The notes: generated by a model from the letters alone, not told the origin. Counted from the first letter of the stretch, positions 48,079 through 59,945 are shown. The stretch: DNA of 64,000 nt from Dama dama (GCF_033118175.1 NC_083689.1:28502501-28566500); one strand, 5' to 3'. Numbers and translations are program-made.

Positions 48079-48417
48079 CAGAAGCAGAAGATATTAAGAA
48101 GAGGTGGCAAGAATACACAGAAGAACTGTACAAAAAAGATCTTCATGAACCAGATAATCACAATGGTGTGGTCACTCACCTAGAGCCAGACATCCTGGAA
48201 TGTGAAGTCAAGTGGGCCTTAGAAAGCATCACTATGAACAAAGCTAGTGGATGTGATGGAATTCCAGTTGAGCTATTTCAAATCCTGAAAGATGATGCTG
48301 TGAAAGTGCTGCACTCAATAAGCCAGCAAATTTGGGAAACTCAGCAGTGGCCACAGGACTGGAAAAGGTCAGTTTTCATTCCAATCCCTAAGAAAGGCAA
48401 TCCCAAAGAATGCTCAA

Positions 48418-48430
48418 ACATGGACCACAG
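48418..48430. repeat. Inner BovB target-site duplication, right copy
   Basis: Perfect copy of 45113-45125. The sequence that follows is outer BovB. Confidence 0.93.
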
Positions 48431-48573
48431 TTTTGTCTAATTCAATGAAACTATGAGCCATACTGTGTAGGGTCACCCAAGATAGATGGGTCATAGTTGA
48501 GAGTTCTGACAAAACCTGGTCCACTGGAGAAGGAAATGGCAAACCACTTCAGTATTCTTGCCTTGAGAATCCC

Positions 48574-51335
48574 ATGAACATTATGGAAAGGCAAAAAGAT
48601 AGGACACTGAAAGATGAACTCCCCAAGTTGGTAGGTACCCAATATGCTACTGAAGAAGAGTGGAGAAATAACTTCAGAAAGAATGAAGAGACAGAGCCAA
48701 AGCAAAAACAACACCCAGTAGTGGATGTGACTGGTGATGGCAGTAAAGTCCAATGCTGCAAAGAGCAATACTGCATAGGAACCTGGAATGTTATGTCCAT
48801 GAATCAAGGCAAATTGGAAGTGGTCAAACAGGAGACGGCAAGAGTTAAAATAGACATTTTAGGAATCAGCCAACTAAAATGGACTGGAATGGGTGAGTTT
48901 AACTCAGATGACCATTATATCTACTACTGTGGGCAAGAATCCTTTAGAAGAAACAGAATAGCCCTCAGAGTCAACAAAAGGAGTCTGAAATGCAGTACTT
49001 GGATGCAATCTCAAAAATGACACAATGATCTCTGTTTGTTTCCAAGGCAAACTATTCAGTATCACAGTAATCCAAGTCTATGCCCCGACCAGTAATGCTG
49101 AAGAAGCTGAAGTTGAACAGTTCTATGAAGACCTACAAGACCTTCTAGAACTAACACCCAAAAAAAGATGTCCTTTTCATCACAGGGGACTGGAATGCAA
49201 AAATAAGAAGTCAACAGATACCTGGAATAACAGGCAAATTTGAGCTTGGAATACAGAATGAAACAGGGCAAAGGCTAACACAGAATTTCCAGAGAATGCA
49301 CTGGTCATAGCAAACACCCTCTTCCAATAACACAAGAGAAGACTCTACACATGGACATCACCAGATGGTCAATACCAAAATCAAATTGATTATATTCTTT
49401 GCAGCCAAATATGGAGAAGCTCTATACAGTCAACAAAAACAAGACTGGGAGCTGACTGACTCAGAACATGAACTCCTTAGTGACATATTCAGACTTAAAT
49501 TGAAGAAAGTAGGGAAAACCACTAGACCATTCAGGTATGACCTAAATCAAATCCCTTACGATTATACAGTGGAAGTGACAAATAGATTCAAGGGATTAGA
49601 TTTGAATGACAGAGTTCCTGAAGAAGTATGGATGCAGGTTCCTGACACTCTATAGGAGGCAGGGATCAAGACCATCCCCAAGAAAGAGAAATGCAAAAAG
49701 GCAAAATGGCTGTCTGAGGAGGCCTTACAAATAGCTGTGAAAAGAAGATAAGAAAAAGGCAAAGGAGAAAAGGAAAGATATACCCATTTGAATACAGAGT
49801 TCCAAAGAATAGCAAGGAGATATAAGGAAGCCTTCCTCAGTGACCAGTGCAAAGAAATAGAGGAAAACAATAGAATGGGAAAGATTAGAGATCTCTTCAA
49901 GAAAATTAGAGATACCAAGGGAACATTTCATGCAAAGAGGGGCACAATAAAGGACAGAAATGGTATGGACCTAACAGAAGCAGAAGATATTAAGAAGAGG
50001 TGGCAAGAATACACAGAAAAACCATAGAAAAAAGATCTTCATGACCCAGATAAACAAAATGGTGTGATCACTCACCTAGAGCCAGACATCCTGGAATGCA
50101 AAGTCAGGTGGGCCTTAGGAAGCATCAGTATGAACAAAGCTAGTGGATGTGATGGAATTCCAGTTGAGCTATTTCAAATCCTGAAAGATGATGCTGTGAA
50201 AGTGCTGCACTCAATATGACAGCAAATTTGGAAAACTCAGCAGTGGCCACAGGACTGGAAAAGGTCAGTTTTCATTCCAATCCCAAAGAAAGGCAATGCC
50301 AAAGAATGCTCAAACTACTGCACAATTGCACTCATCTCACATGCTACCAAAGTTTGAGCTAGCAAAGCTAGCTCAAATTTCTCCAAGCCATGCTTCAACA
50401 GTAAGTAAACCATGAACTTCCAAATGCTCAAGCTGGATTTAGAAAAGGCAGAGGAACCAGAGATTAAATTGCCAACATCCACTGGATCATCAAAAAAGCA
50501 AGAGAGTTTCAGAGAAATATCTACTTTTGCTTTATTGACTATGCCAAAGCCTCTGACTGTGTGGATCACAACAAAACGTGGAACATTCTTAAAGAGATGG
50601 GAATACCAGACCACCTGACCTGCCCCCTGAGAAATCTGTATGCAGGTCAAGAAGCAACAGTTAGAACTGGACATGGGACAACAGACTGGTTCCTAATCGG
50701 GAAAGGAGTCTGTCAAGGCTGTATATTGTCACCCTGCTTATTTAACTTATATGCAGAGTACATCATGAGAAACGCTGGGCTGGAGGAAGCACACGTTGGA
50801 ATCAAGATTGCTAGGAGAAATATCAATAACCTCAGATATGCAGATAACTTATGGCAGAAAGTGAAGAAGAACTAAAGAGGCTCCTGATGAAAATGAAAGA
50901 GGAGAGTGAAAAAGTTGGCTTAAAATTCAACTAAGATAATGGCATCTGGTCCCATCACTTCATGGCAAATAGATGGGGAAATAGTGGAAACAATGAGAGA
51001 CTTTATTTTGGGGGCTCCAAAATCACTGCAGATGGTGACTGCAGTCATAAAACTAAAAGACGCTTGCTCCTTGGAAGAAAAAAGTTATGACCCACCTAGA
51101 CAGCGTATTAAAAAGCAGAGACATTATTTTGCCAATAACGGTCCATCTACTCAAAGCTATGGCTTTTCCAGTAGTCATGTATGGATGTGAGAGTTGGATT
51201 ATAAAGAAAGCTGAGCACCAAAGAATTGACGCCTTTGAACTGTGGTGTTGGAGAAGACTCTTGAGAATCCCTTGGACTGCAAGGAGATCCAACTGGTCAA
51301 TCCTAAAGGAAATCAATCCTGAATATTCATTGTAA
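48574..51335 (+). pseudogene. Outer BovB ORF, fragmented
   Basis: The endonuclease start is open at 48574-49020 (GTWNVMSMNQGKL, LKWTGMGEFNSDDHYIYYC). It continues in other frames at 49025-49243 (VYAPTSNAEE) and 49365-49655. Linker and RT pieces lie at 49788-50027, 50412-50618, 50561-50875 and 51087-51335. The RT motif region reads NNLRYADN then loses frame: about 10 bases of the YADD-TTL codons near 50848 are missing compared with the copy at 1101-1112. Stops include tag at 50026-50028 and tga at 50217-50219. Dead. Confidence 0.9.
50353..50377. repeat. Perfect 11-bp inverted repeat with 3-nt loop
   Basis: TTTGAGCTAGC, AAA, GCTAGCTCAAA. It lies inside the outer BovB at a place where the BovB consensus, as I remember it, has no such hairpin. 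Confidence 0.95.
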
Positions 51336-51597
51336 GGACTGATGCTGAAGTGGAAACTCCAATACTTTGGCCACCTGATGCAAAGAACTGGCTCATTTGA
51401 AAAGACCCTGATGCTGGGAAAGATTGAAAGTGGGAGGAAAAGGGGATGACAGAGGATGAGATGGTTGAACGGCATCGCTGACTCAATGGACATGAGTTTG
51501 AGTAAACTCTGGGAGTTGGTGATGGACAGGGAGGCCTGGCATGTTGCAGTCCATGGGGCTGCAAAGAGTCGGACATGACTGAGCAACTGAACTGAAC

Positions 51598-51913
51598 AGA
51601 AGAAACTGGAGGATCTGCAACTGAAGATCCCAAGGCAGAGAGGCTGTGGTTGCTCTAGAAACTGCTAGTGCTGAGAGGCAGCAGCAGGTCAGTTCTTCCC
51701 AATGACTCCTGCTGATGGAGATCTGGAGTCAAATCAAGTGTAGTCTTACTTAAAAGTGATGCAGTGATAGCCTAAAGAGGGGAGGTCTCACTTCAGGTCT
51801 TATAGAGGCTTGATTTTACTCCAGTCACTCTTGTCTCTTCCTAGGATAAACTCTAAATCTATTCTTTGAGTGTTCTCTAGGCTTCCCTAGAAATTTCATC
51901 TTCCATATTAAAA
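51598..51913. other. Unassigned sequence
   Basis: No repeat recognised between the BovB tail and the next BovA. Confidence 0.4.
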
Positions 51914-52045
51914 GTCTTAGTCAGTCAGTCATGTCTGACTCTTTGTGACCCCATGGACTGTAGTCCGCCCTCCAGGATCCTCTGTCCATGGGATTTTCCA
52001 GGCAAGAAGACTGGAGTGGGTCACCGTTCCCATCTCTAGGATCCG
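51914..52045 (-). mobile_element. BovA monomer, minus strand
   Basis: 'cagtcagtcatgtctgactc' through 'gactggagtgggtcaccgtt'. Flanked by tattaaa at 51906-51912 and 52046-52052. Confidence 0.9.
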
Positions 52046-52052
52046 TATTAAA

Positions 52053-52594
52053 GTTGTATATTAATGTTTATCCTTGCATATTATAAAGTTAGGTAATGTT
52101 TTACCTTCTTCTCAAAGAGTAAAATGGATCTCAAAAAACGCTTTAACCAACCCCTATCTCCTCGTTTGTAATTATACGCTGTTGATATCCAGTGTTTTAT
52201 TCCATGCTACTTAAGAAGTTATTTTTATATTCTTAAGTAGTCAACATTTGTTTAAATCTACACTCTTGTGTACCATTTTTGTTGTTGTTGTTCATCTTTC
52301 CTTTCTGGATTTCAGACCTTTCTTCTGGGATCACTTATTTTCCCTTAAGTACAATTTTTAGGATTTTTAACAAAGAGTCATTGGACTATCAGAGTTTGTT
52401 TATTCTTTGTTTGATTAAAGATATCTTTGCTTGGCACGTTTCTAGAAACACCTCTTTTGCACGATTTCAGATGAATTGTTATTTGCTTTTATAACTTTAA
52501 GTAATTATTCTGTTTTATTCCACTACTGCTATTGAGAAGTCAGTATCTGTTACTCTGTTGTATTTTTAAATTTTATTCATAAAATAGTCATCTA
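52053..52594. other. Unassigned AT-rich sequence
   Basis: It may be an old L1 in minus orientation ('tttcttctgggatcacttat', 'caaagagtcattggactatc'), but the match is too weak to call. Confidence 0.35.
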
Positions 52595-52830
52595 GCATTT
52601 GCCACATGCTAGATTCTAAGTACTTAACAAGAACTAACTTATTTATTCCTCATAACAACTCTGTGAGTTTGATGCAGATACTCTAATTGTTATTCCTATT
52701 TTCTTTTGTTATTTTTAAGCACAGAGAGTTCACCCTTTTGCCTAAGGTTACCCAGTTAGTGAGGGTCTGAGGCAACATGTGAACGTAGGCTTCTTGATTC
52801 CAGAGATGTTGCTCTTTAGGTGCTACTCAG
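52595..52830 (-). repeat. MIR SINE, minus strand
   Basis: 'ttattcctcataacaactct' followed by 'gtgagtttgatgcaga', then 'gcctaaggttacccagttag' and 'taggcttcttgattccagag', are reverse-complement MIR blocks. Confidence 0.8.
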
Positions 52831-53338
52831 AAATGCCTTTCTTCCTTTCCTTTTTGTCTGCTTTAAAAATTCCTTTGCCTGTGGTATTCTGCATTTTAAC
52901 GAGACCACGTACACATTGTTTCTGTCTTTAGTCACCTTTATTTAAGACTCGGGCTTCCCGAATCCATGTATTGCTTGGTATCTTTCATTAATTCTGGATA
53001 TTTTTTCAGCTACTTTTAAAGACAGTTGCCACTCACTCATTCTTTCTAGTTGTTCCTTCATTTGATTAAATGTACATTGAATTTTCTTCCTCTGTCCATC
53101 ACGTCTCTTAATGATTCTTTGATACCTTTTCTGTCTTTTTCCTGTCTGGACTATATTTTTTATACTTTCTTCATATAGGTCTTTCAGTTGATTATTTAGC
53201 TGTGTCAAATCTGCTGCTTAGTTATTCCAAAGGGTTTTTATAATTTAAACTATTTCATTTTTAGAAATTTTATCTAATTAATTTTAATCTCTTGTTTTTA
53301 AATTACATTTTAAATGTCTTCATTCATGTAAACATAGT
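52831..53338. other. Unassigned AT-rich sequence
   Basis: The 88-codon minus frame at 52942-53208 is lysine- and arginine-rich and may be residual old L1 coding sequence. Not confident. Confidence 0.35.
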
Positions 53339-53349
53339 GAGCATACATT
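53339..53349. repeat. BovA2 target-site duplication, left copy
   Basis: GAGCATACATT, repeated at 53565-53575. Confidence 0.93.
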
Positions 53350-53564
53350 CAGAGAAGGCAATGGCACCCCACTCCATCGGGTCGCAAAGAGTTGGATACG
53401 ACTGAGAGACTTCACTTTCAGTTTTCACTTTCATGCACTGGAGAAGGAAATGCCAACCCACTCCAGTGTTCTTGCCTGGAGAATCCAAGGGACAGGAGCC
53501 TGGTGGGCTGCCGTCTATGGGGTTCACAGAGTCGGACACAACTGAAGCTACAGCAGCAGCAGCA
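53350..53564 (+). mobile_element. BovA2 SINE (two BovA units)
   Basis: First unit 'gagaaggcaatggcacccca' to 'gagttggatacgactgagag', a linker rich in 'cactttcagttttcactttc', second unit 'ctggagaaggaaatgccaac' onward, and a short (cag)n tail. Perfect 11-bp TSDs bound it. Confidence 0.94.
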
Positions 53565-53575
53565 GAGCATACATT

Positions 53576-54394
53576 ATATCATAGTTTTGATCTCAAGTAT
53601 CATGGTTCTTGCAAATTGGACTCTGTGCTTTACTGTTTCCATGACTCTCACTCGTAAAATTTGTTTCTTGTGAATGAGTGATTTTTTTAATGGTGAGATA
53701 ATGTAATTGTGAACCACAGTCTGTGAGAACTCTTTGAAGTGTGGGTTTGAAATTTATTCTCTCTCCGAAGAGTGAACATTTGCTTCTGGCAGATGCCTAG
53801 GAGGACTATCAGTCTAGAGCTACTTTAAATAATGTTTTCAAGTGTTTTTTTTAAGTGTCACACCAGGCAAGTATGAATTCAGACTTCCAACCTGAATGGG
53901 TGCAGAATAGGGATGACAAATTCTCTGGGGGTTGTTTTCCATATTCTGCCATAAGCAGAACTAAGGTATATATTGTCACTTTCCACCTCCATGGGTGTGG
54001 GTTTTGTTTCATTGTTTCTTGGGGTTTTTCCTTTACCATGAGGAACATCTCAGTGATCAGTGAAGATGTTATCTTTCAGAGGACTGTTCTTACATGGAAA
54101 TCTTTTAGTTAATCTCCAGTCTGGCTTTCACCTCAGCCTTTGTCTATGTCCAGCTTTCACATTTGGCCCATTATAACTCACATTCTAGGCTTTAGAAAAT
54201 GGGCATGTCATTTGAGGAGAAAAAGGGATCTTCTAAACTTCCTTAATTTTTTTCCATGTGAATAATGCATTGAAGATTTTCTTTAATAATCTATGTATTA
54301 TGCAATAGTATCAAATGAATTATGCACAGTAATCTCAATAAATGTTTATCATTGTTTGATGTGACTTGAATGTCAGCATCACCAACATTCAGTA
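53576..54394. other. Unassigned sequence
   Basis: No repeat or gene recognised. Confidence 0.4.
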
Positions 54395-54545
54395 ACAGCA
54401 AGAATTCTATGAGTTCTTACTGTGTATTAGGCACTGTGCTGGATACTGGGAGATATAGAAGGAAAACCAAACTAAATGAAAACAAAACAAAAGTGCTGTG
54501 ACCTCATGGAGCTTACAGTATTGCTAGGGAAAAAAAGAGCATTAG
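54395..54545 (-). repeat. L2 LINE, minus strand, split by an L1
   Basis: 'gagttcttactgtgtattag' then 'gcactgtgctggatactggg', and 'acctcatggagcttacagta', follow reverse-complement L2. The L1 insertion interrupts it. 'atgatcagtgtggtgagttt' on the far side (55291) fits the next L2 block. Confidence 0.72.
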
Positions 54546-54558
54546 AAAAAGTAATTAA
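54546..54558. repeat. L1 target-site duplication, left copy
   Basis: AAAAAGTAATTAA, repeated 13 of 13 at 55272-55284. Confidence 0.93.
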
Positions 54559-55271
54559 CTGTTGGTGGGAAAGTTAGTTGGTGCAGTCACTATAGAAAAT
54601 AGTATGGAGGTTACTCGGAAACCTAAAAATAGAATTATCATATGATTCAGCAATCCCTCTCCTGGGCACATATCTGGACAAAACTATAAATTAAAAAGAT
54701 ATATGCACCCCTATGTTCATAACAGCACTATTCACAATAGCCAAGACTAGGAAGCAACCTAAATGTCTATTGACAGATGAATGGCTAAAGAAGATCCGGT
54801 ACATATATTTAATGGAATACACTACTCAGACATAAAAAAACAACAAAATAATGCCATTTTCAGCAATCTGGATGCAAATGCAACTAGAAATTATCATACC
54901 AAGTGAAGTAAGTCAGAAAGACAAATATCATGATATCACTTACAGGTGCAATCTAAAATATGACAGAAATGAACCTTTCTATGAAATGGAAGCAGAATCA
55001 TGGCAACTGGTGGTTGCCGGGGCGGGGGCTGAGGGAGGGATGGAGTGAGAGGTTGGGGTTAGGAGATCTAAGCTTTCACAAATAGAATGGATAAACAACA
55101 AGGTCCCACTGTATAGCAAAGAGACCTATCTATATTCAATGTCCTATGATAAATCTTATGGAAAAGAACATACTAAAAAAAGAATGTATATATACATATG
55201 ACTGAATCACTTTGCTTTACTGAAATAATTGACACATTATAAATCAACTATACTTCAATAAAAACAACAAC
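54559..55271 (+). mobile_element. L1 3' end (older artiodactyl subfamily), inserted in L2
   Basis: ORF2 end and 3' UTR: 'ctgttggtgggaaagttagt', 'tcatatgattcagcaatccc', 'cacaatagccaagactagga', 'gaagtaagtcagaaagacaa', 'cttcaataaaaacaacaaca'. It has the same kind of 3' UTR as the 31.9-33.2 kb copy and not the L1_BT type. Perfect 13-bp TSDs bound it. Confidence 0.93.
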
Positions 55272-55284
55272 AAAAAGTAATTAA
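55272..55284. repeat. L1 target-site duplication, right copy
   Basis: Perfect copy of 54546-54558. Confidence 0.93.
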
Positions 55285-55487
55285 ATCACACTATGATCAG
55301 TGTGGTGAGTTTTATGATGCTTGCATTTTGACTGACTTTAAATAGTTGTATCATGTCACTGATCTAAAGGCCTTTATATTCAGTAAATATGTACATGCAA
55401 ATACCCAAGGAGCTAACTGGAACCAAATGCAAATTGTGAATCCAGAAAATACTGGTGAGACTAGAATGGCCTCTAAGATATCTTACT

Positions 55488-55613
55488 GCACGTGTGCTAA
55501 GTTGCTTTAGTCATGTCCGACTCTGCAACCCAATGGACTGCCTGCCAGGGTCCTCTGTCCATGGGACTCTCTAGGCAAGAATCCTGGAGTGGGTTGCCAT
55601 GCCCTCCTCCAGG
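55488..55613 (-). mobile_element. BovA monomer, minus strand
   Basis: 'gtgctaagttgctttagtca' through 'ggttgccatgccctcctcca' in reverse orientation. It ends where the tRNA head would begin. Confidence 0.9.
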
Positions 55614-58504
55614 GAAGGGCCTAATACACACCTTTAAAAGAAAAAATGTTGCACTCAAGGGGAAAGGGAGGCATCAAAAGGAAGAGAAATTCAGAGTGTT
55701 TTATTTTTTAGAATTATCTGAGCTGGTTCAATGTGACAAATGTAAAATGGGAGGGGATGCAATAAACAAAAACAACACTGGAAACTAGGAAGAAATGCAG
55801 AGGCCTCAAGGAAGATGACACTAATTATCAAAGGAGAATGTATCTCACCTGTTTAGTGCCAGCAAGGAAAAAAGCAAGACCATAAAGAGCCTGTAAAGGA
55901 ATCCTGTGGAATTGTAGTTGAAACTCCCCTGGCAACTGCTTCAGGCCAGAAGTTGGCATTACCAGATGTCTGCCTTCTAAAGGAGAAATTTGTGTGTCGG
56001 GCAACAGGGGTTTCCCACCACTGATGTTTGAACTTAGTTTATATAATTCTATCAAAGGACTCTCAAACATCCAGGATGTCTCCATTTCTTTTTTACCTTT
56101 TCCCAAATTATTCTAAATATATAACAATATTTTAACAAGTAGCTAATTATATGACAGGGTTTTTAAAAAGTGTAGTTAATTCATTGCAAGAACAAATCTA
56201 AGGGGTTTTTATCCCTCTTTTGGTCCTGCTTTGTGGTGATTCTGCTGCTTTTCAGATTATTTTGGAAGCTTAGAAGTGGAAGGAAATATGCAAAACATTT
56301 CACAGGCTGAAAAATAATTCTATATAAGATATATAAAGAATTCTATAGATTTGAATAAAGAACAGATATAAAGTACAAGAGGTACTTTTTTTAAAGTATC
56401 ATCTAACATTCCTTGAATTCCAAAAGCAATCTAAGCAAAAGGTATACTTTCTGATGACACGGTTTACAATAAGATTAAAATTAAACAAAGCAAATCTGAA
56501 AAAGTATGGAACATATGAGTTGGTTAGGGCAAGTTTAGGTAACTGTAGCTGCAATGAGATCATTACTTGAAAAAAATTATTCACAGTGAGAACATGACAT
56601 TAAAAAAACATTATCTAGAATAAGGATAATACTGTTGGAATAAATTCTCAAATCACACGCTACATTTATAAGCTCTCAATTTAAAAGTTTTCAGAATTTG
56701 AAACTATTTAATGATCTAGCCCTATTCTATCCCCTTTGTTTTATGAATGAAAACACTCTCATTAAGTGACTTTTCAGAAGTTGCACTGAAATTCTGCAGC
56801 AAAGACTTTTTTCATATATACAAGCAATTCAGCCAAACATGGACAGGCTAGAATTTGAGGGAAACATTTGCTCACTTTATCGAAAATAGAAAGTTCTCTT
56901 CTTGATCAAGGGTTATTTGTTTACAGTGAAACATGGGCTTGAACAAGGACTGGTTTGGAGGACCTGATTGAAGGAGTCTTAGCACCAAAAAGGAACTCAG
57001 ATAACAGTTTCAAACCCATGTTTAACATCCATCAATCCAAATGCAAGTATGTGAAGCCATAGGGATTGAATTCCAACTGGATATGGACCTAGGTTTAGTG
57101 AAACAGAAAAAAATTGATCTCAGAATGAAAGAAAATAAAGGGCCATGCTTATAGACCTCACAGATGTGGGTGTCTTTTCTTGCCAAAACATGCCTTCCAA
57201 CAATAGGATAAGGCTTGTGATGCCTGCTTTCATGGCATCACTCGGAATTAACTAATCAGCTGAGCCAATGAGAGGGATTAGATCAAACAAATTTCGATTT
57301 AGCATTCATCAGATAGCTGAATCGCATCCAAAATGACACTATTATCTTTGTTTGCCAAGGGCTCATTGAAGAAATTAAAGTGTAATTAAGAACTTGCATT
57401 CTGTAATCATTTTCTTAGTGAAAGAAATATCAAAAATATAAATATTATATTTGCAACCCATGATGGGAATTTAAGTTGTGGGTACTATCAAAAACATGGA
57501 CAAAGTCTTTCCAATTTCTATCATTGAACTCCTTTCCAGACCACTTGAAAGGAACAACATGGGTGAAAAGTATTCTAATTTTCCTCTTTTTTTCCTTTTA
57601 TCTATGCCATGTGTATTTCCCTGTTGGAGAATCTAAGATCCCTATTAGTTAAAAACCAAAAATGTTTTTAAAACATGATTCATACTTAAAAATAAAAAGA
57701 AGTATCTTGATTTGTGATGGATGGATTACTGGATACATTTTCTGAGTTTTAAGAATAATCACAAAGAACACATCTGAGATAGTCATTGTAGAACCTATCA
57801 TTTGAATCTTGAAATTATTTACTGAAATGTACTTTTTATGTCCTAAAGTTACCAAATACCTGTTACATTATATTAACAGAAAAGATATTTATTTGGGGAT
57901 TATGCTTCATTGTTTGTAATAATAGGGAAGGCAGCCCATCACAAATAAAAGAAACAGAAAATCAAAACCGTATGTTGGTCATTTGTCCCTACAATCTTCC
58001 ATTATAATTATGCCAAGATCTAAAATTATCCTTCTCTCTTGCCTTCCTACTAGCCATTCCTAGAAGTCATGACATGCCTAGCCATGTTGTAGTGGTGCTT
58101 TGCTAGGAAAAGCTTGATACATGACTCATGATGGCAAAGACATAATCTGAAGAGGAACGACAGTCCAGAGTCTGGTCTGGAATTCAGTGCACAGCTGTTT
58201 TAAAACATGGAGAGATGCTGGGAGCTCTCTTCAGCGGAGCCACCGAAGAGCCCCTATGTCATAGCTCTTTGCAGGCCACATCTTCCCCAGACTGTAAAGA
58301 CACGCACATCAGCTGAAGGCCATCCTTCTTTCACCCTCCCCCCCAATTCTTTCCTAGACAGTGTTTGGATGACAGTGCTGACTGCAACACATCAGCCTGT
58401 TTCCTAAATTTCATTTGCTTCTGCCTCAAGATTATTTGAAAGTTCCACAGTCTTACCCCAATCAGTAGCCCAGTTTTCCTCCACTCCTGCCTTTGTCCAG
58501 AGGT
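55614..58504. other. Unassigned, single-copy-looking sequence
   Basis: The longest stretch without a recognised repeat except 60663-63337. No exon or RNA gene was recognised. The part at about 57200-57430 looks like a conserved non-coding element candidate (see findings). Confidence 0.45.
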
Positions 58505-58688
58505 TGACCTTGAACTGAACTGACTCTGCGACAACCAGTGAGCCCATGCACCACAACTTCTGAAGCCCAGGTGCCCCAGAGCCCGTACACAGCAACAAAG
58601 GAAGCCACACCAATGAGAAGTCCACACTCACAGCAACTAAAGAAAAGCCCACACAGCATGGAAGACCCAGCACAGGAAAGATAAATAA
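58505..58688 (+). mobile_element. tRNA-derived SINE (ART2A/CHR-like), 5'-truncated
   Basis: The 3' body of the same SINE family as 63338-63808: 'gagcccatgcaccacaactt', 'aagccacaccaatgagaagt', 'gcaacaaaggaagcc' and the tail 'gataaataagtaaa'. The head is missing. Confidence 0.82.
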
Positions 58689-59384
58689 GTAAAGCTTTTT
58701 TAAAGTATATAGCTTAATCCTGTTTTTCAGAATAATGTAACACTGTATACTCTTTTCTATGCTAATCTTTCAGGAAATTAAACATGTACTTCTGCACTAA
58801 CCATGAATGCATGACAGTATTAACATACTAATGGTCTGAATTAATTAAAATAATCTTGAAAGAATTTATAAAGAGAAGGGAAACATAAAACTAAGACAAA
58901 TATTCTCAGCTACAGCAGGATATAAATATCTCCCCTAAATACATGCTTTTCAAAAAGGACCTTGCTGGAGATCTGTTGATTTTGCATTTTCAGAAATTTT
59001 GGTAGGAAATAACAAAACTTAAACCATTGCTACCTGCTAAAAGAAAGGTACACCTTTCCAGGGAAACTTATAAATGTGTGTTTGAGGAATTTACCAAATA
59101 GGTAAGGAGAGCCAGAAAGACGTGTAAAAGGTAACCTGCAAGTTGTCATCCTGGGTAGATACGTAACAGAATGGCTTTGTTTTGATCACTATCATCACTT
59201 CATCCCCAAAAGAAAAAAATGGCATTTTCCCATTTTTCTTCTTTCTAGATGGCCCCTATTATCATCTACCTTTGGCCACAGGTAGAACAGAGATATGTTT
59301 TGGAGAATGGCTTGATGCAAGTTGGATACCTGCTCAAAGATGCCATAGGTAGGCATGATTTCTGTGAACATTTATGTCAATCAT
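58689..59384. other. Unassigned AT-rich sequence
   Basis: No repeat or gene recognised. Confidence 0.4.
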
Positions 59385-59645
59385 AAGAATTCATTCAATG
59401 ATTAAAATAAATTTATTGAGTTCTACTAAGACTAGGCACTGCTCTGAGAGCAAATACCATACTCAAAAGTATTGCTAACAGGGGAGAATCCTTTAGATAA
59501 ATAAATAAAGATGAAAACAAGCAGGGCCCAAGATAGAGAAAGGGAAGGGGCCTGTTATTTACTCTATTTCACCATGAAAGCCTCACTGAGAAGAAGATAT
59601 TTAAGCTAATTCCTGAGGAGGAATTAACTATTTAACAACAAAAAC
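59385..59645 (-). repeat. L2 LINE 3' end, minus strand
   Basis: 'ataagaattcattcaatgat', 'gactaggcactgctctgaga', 'catgaaagcctcactgagaa' and 'aagctaattcctgaggagga' follow reverse-complement L2. Confidence 0.7.
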
Positions 59646-59694
59646 CAAAATAAGCAGAAAAACAGAAAACCAAAAGAAGAGATAAGAAATAATT

Positions 59695-59945
59695 TAGCAA
59701 TGAACAGATAATAATGATAATAGCAATACCTAGTATTAGTAAATATTACACATTCTGATATGGACATCACTTATACTATCTCATTTAACCTTCCCAATAA
59801 TTCTCTAAGAGAATTATTATCATTCTAATTTTACATAAATTTGTTTCAATTAAGTAAACTATCCAAGATCACAGAAGACATAAGTGGTGGGAGCAGGAGA
59901 GATTTGAGCCTTTATCTGTCTACCTGCAAACATTGGCCAGAATAT
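59695..59945 (-). repeat. MIR SINE, minus strand
   Basis: 'atcatttaaccttcccaata'-like block, 'gagaattattatcattctaa' then 'ttttacataaat', 'ctatccaagatcacagaaga' and 'gagatttgagcctttatctg' are reverse-complement MIR. Confidence 0.8.

Larger units (their letters stand above)
45126..48417 (-). mobile_element. Inner BovB, near full length, 5'-inverted (twin priming)
   Basis: A 3.29-kb insertion between perfect 13-bp TSDs. The 3' portion is minus-strand, from the cagttcag tail at 45126 to the RT region at 46356. At 46356/46357 the orientation flips: 46357-48417 is plus-strand and runs from the BovB 5' leader ('tacccctcgtccaaggtaag') through the endonuclease to the start of the RT domain. About 65-70 bp of RT sequence are missing between the two halves, judged against the outer copy at about 50314-50389. 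An internal second priming event followed by rejoining explains this arrangement. Confidence 0.93.
48431..51597 (+). mobile_element. Outer BovB, body and 3' end
   Basis: Plus-strand BovB from the leader (48431) through endonuclease and RT to the tail 'gagcaactgaactgaac' at 51597. It is colinear with the plus-strand half of the inner copy (46530-48417) and with the reverse complement of 342-2405. It is more damaged than the inner copy, which fits its being the older host element. Confidence 0.95.

Noticed and set aside
45113..48430. Two independent head-to-head BovB insertions instead of one inverted copy
   Set aside because: A LINE lacking its 3' end (46357-48417 read alone) is not expected from target-primed insertion, the two halves nearly adjoin in element coordinates, and one TSD pair encloses both.
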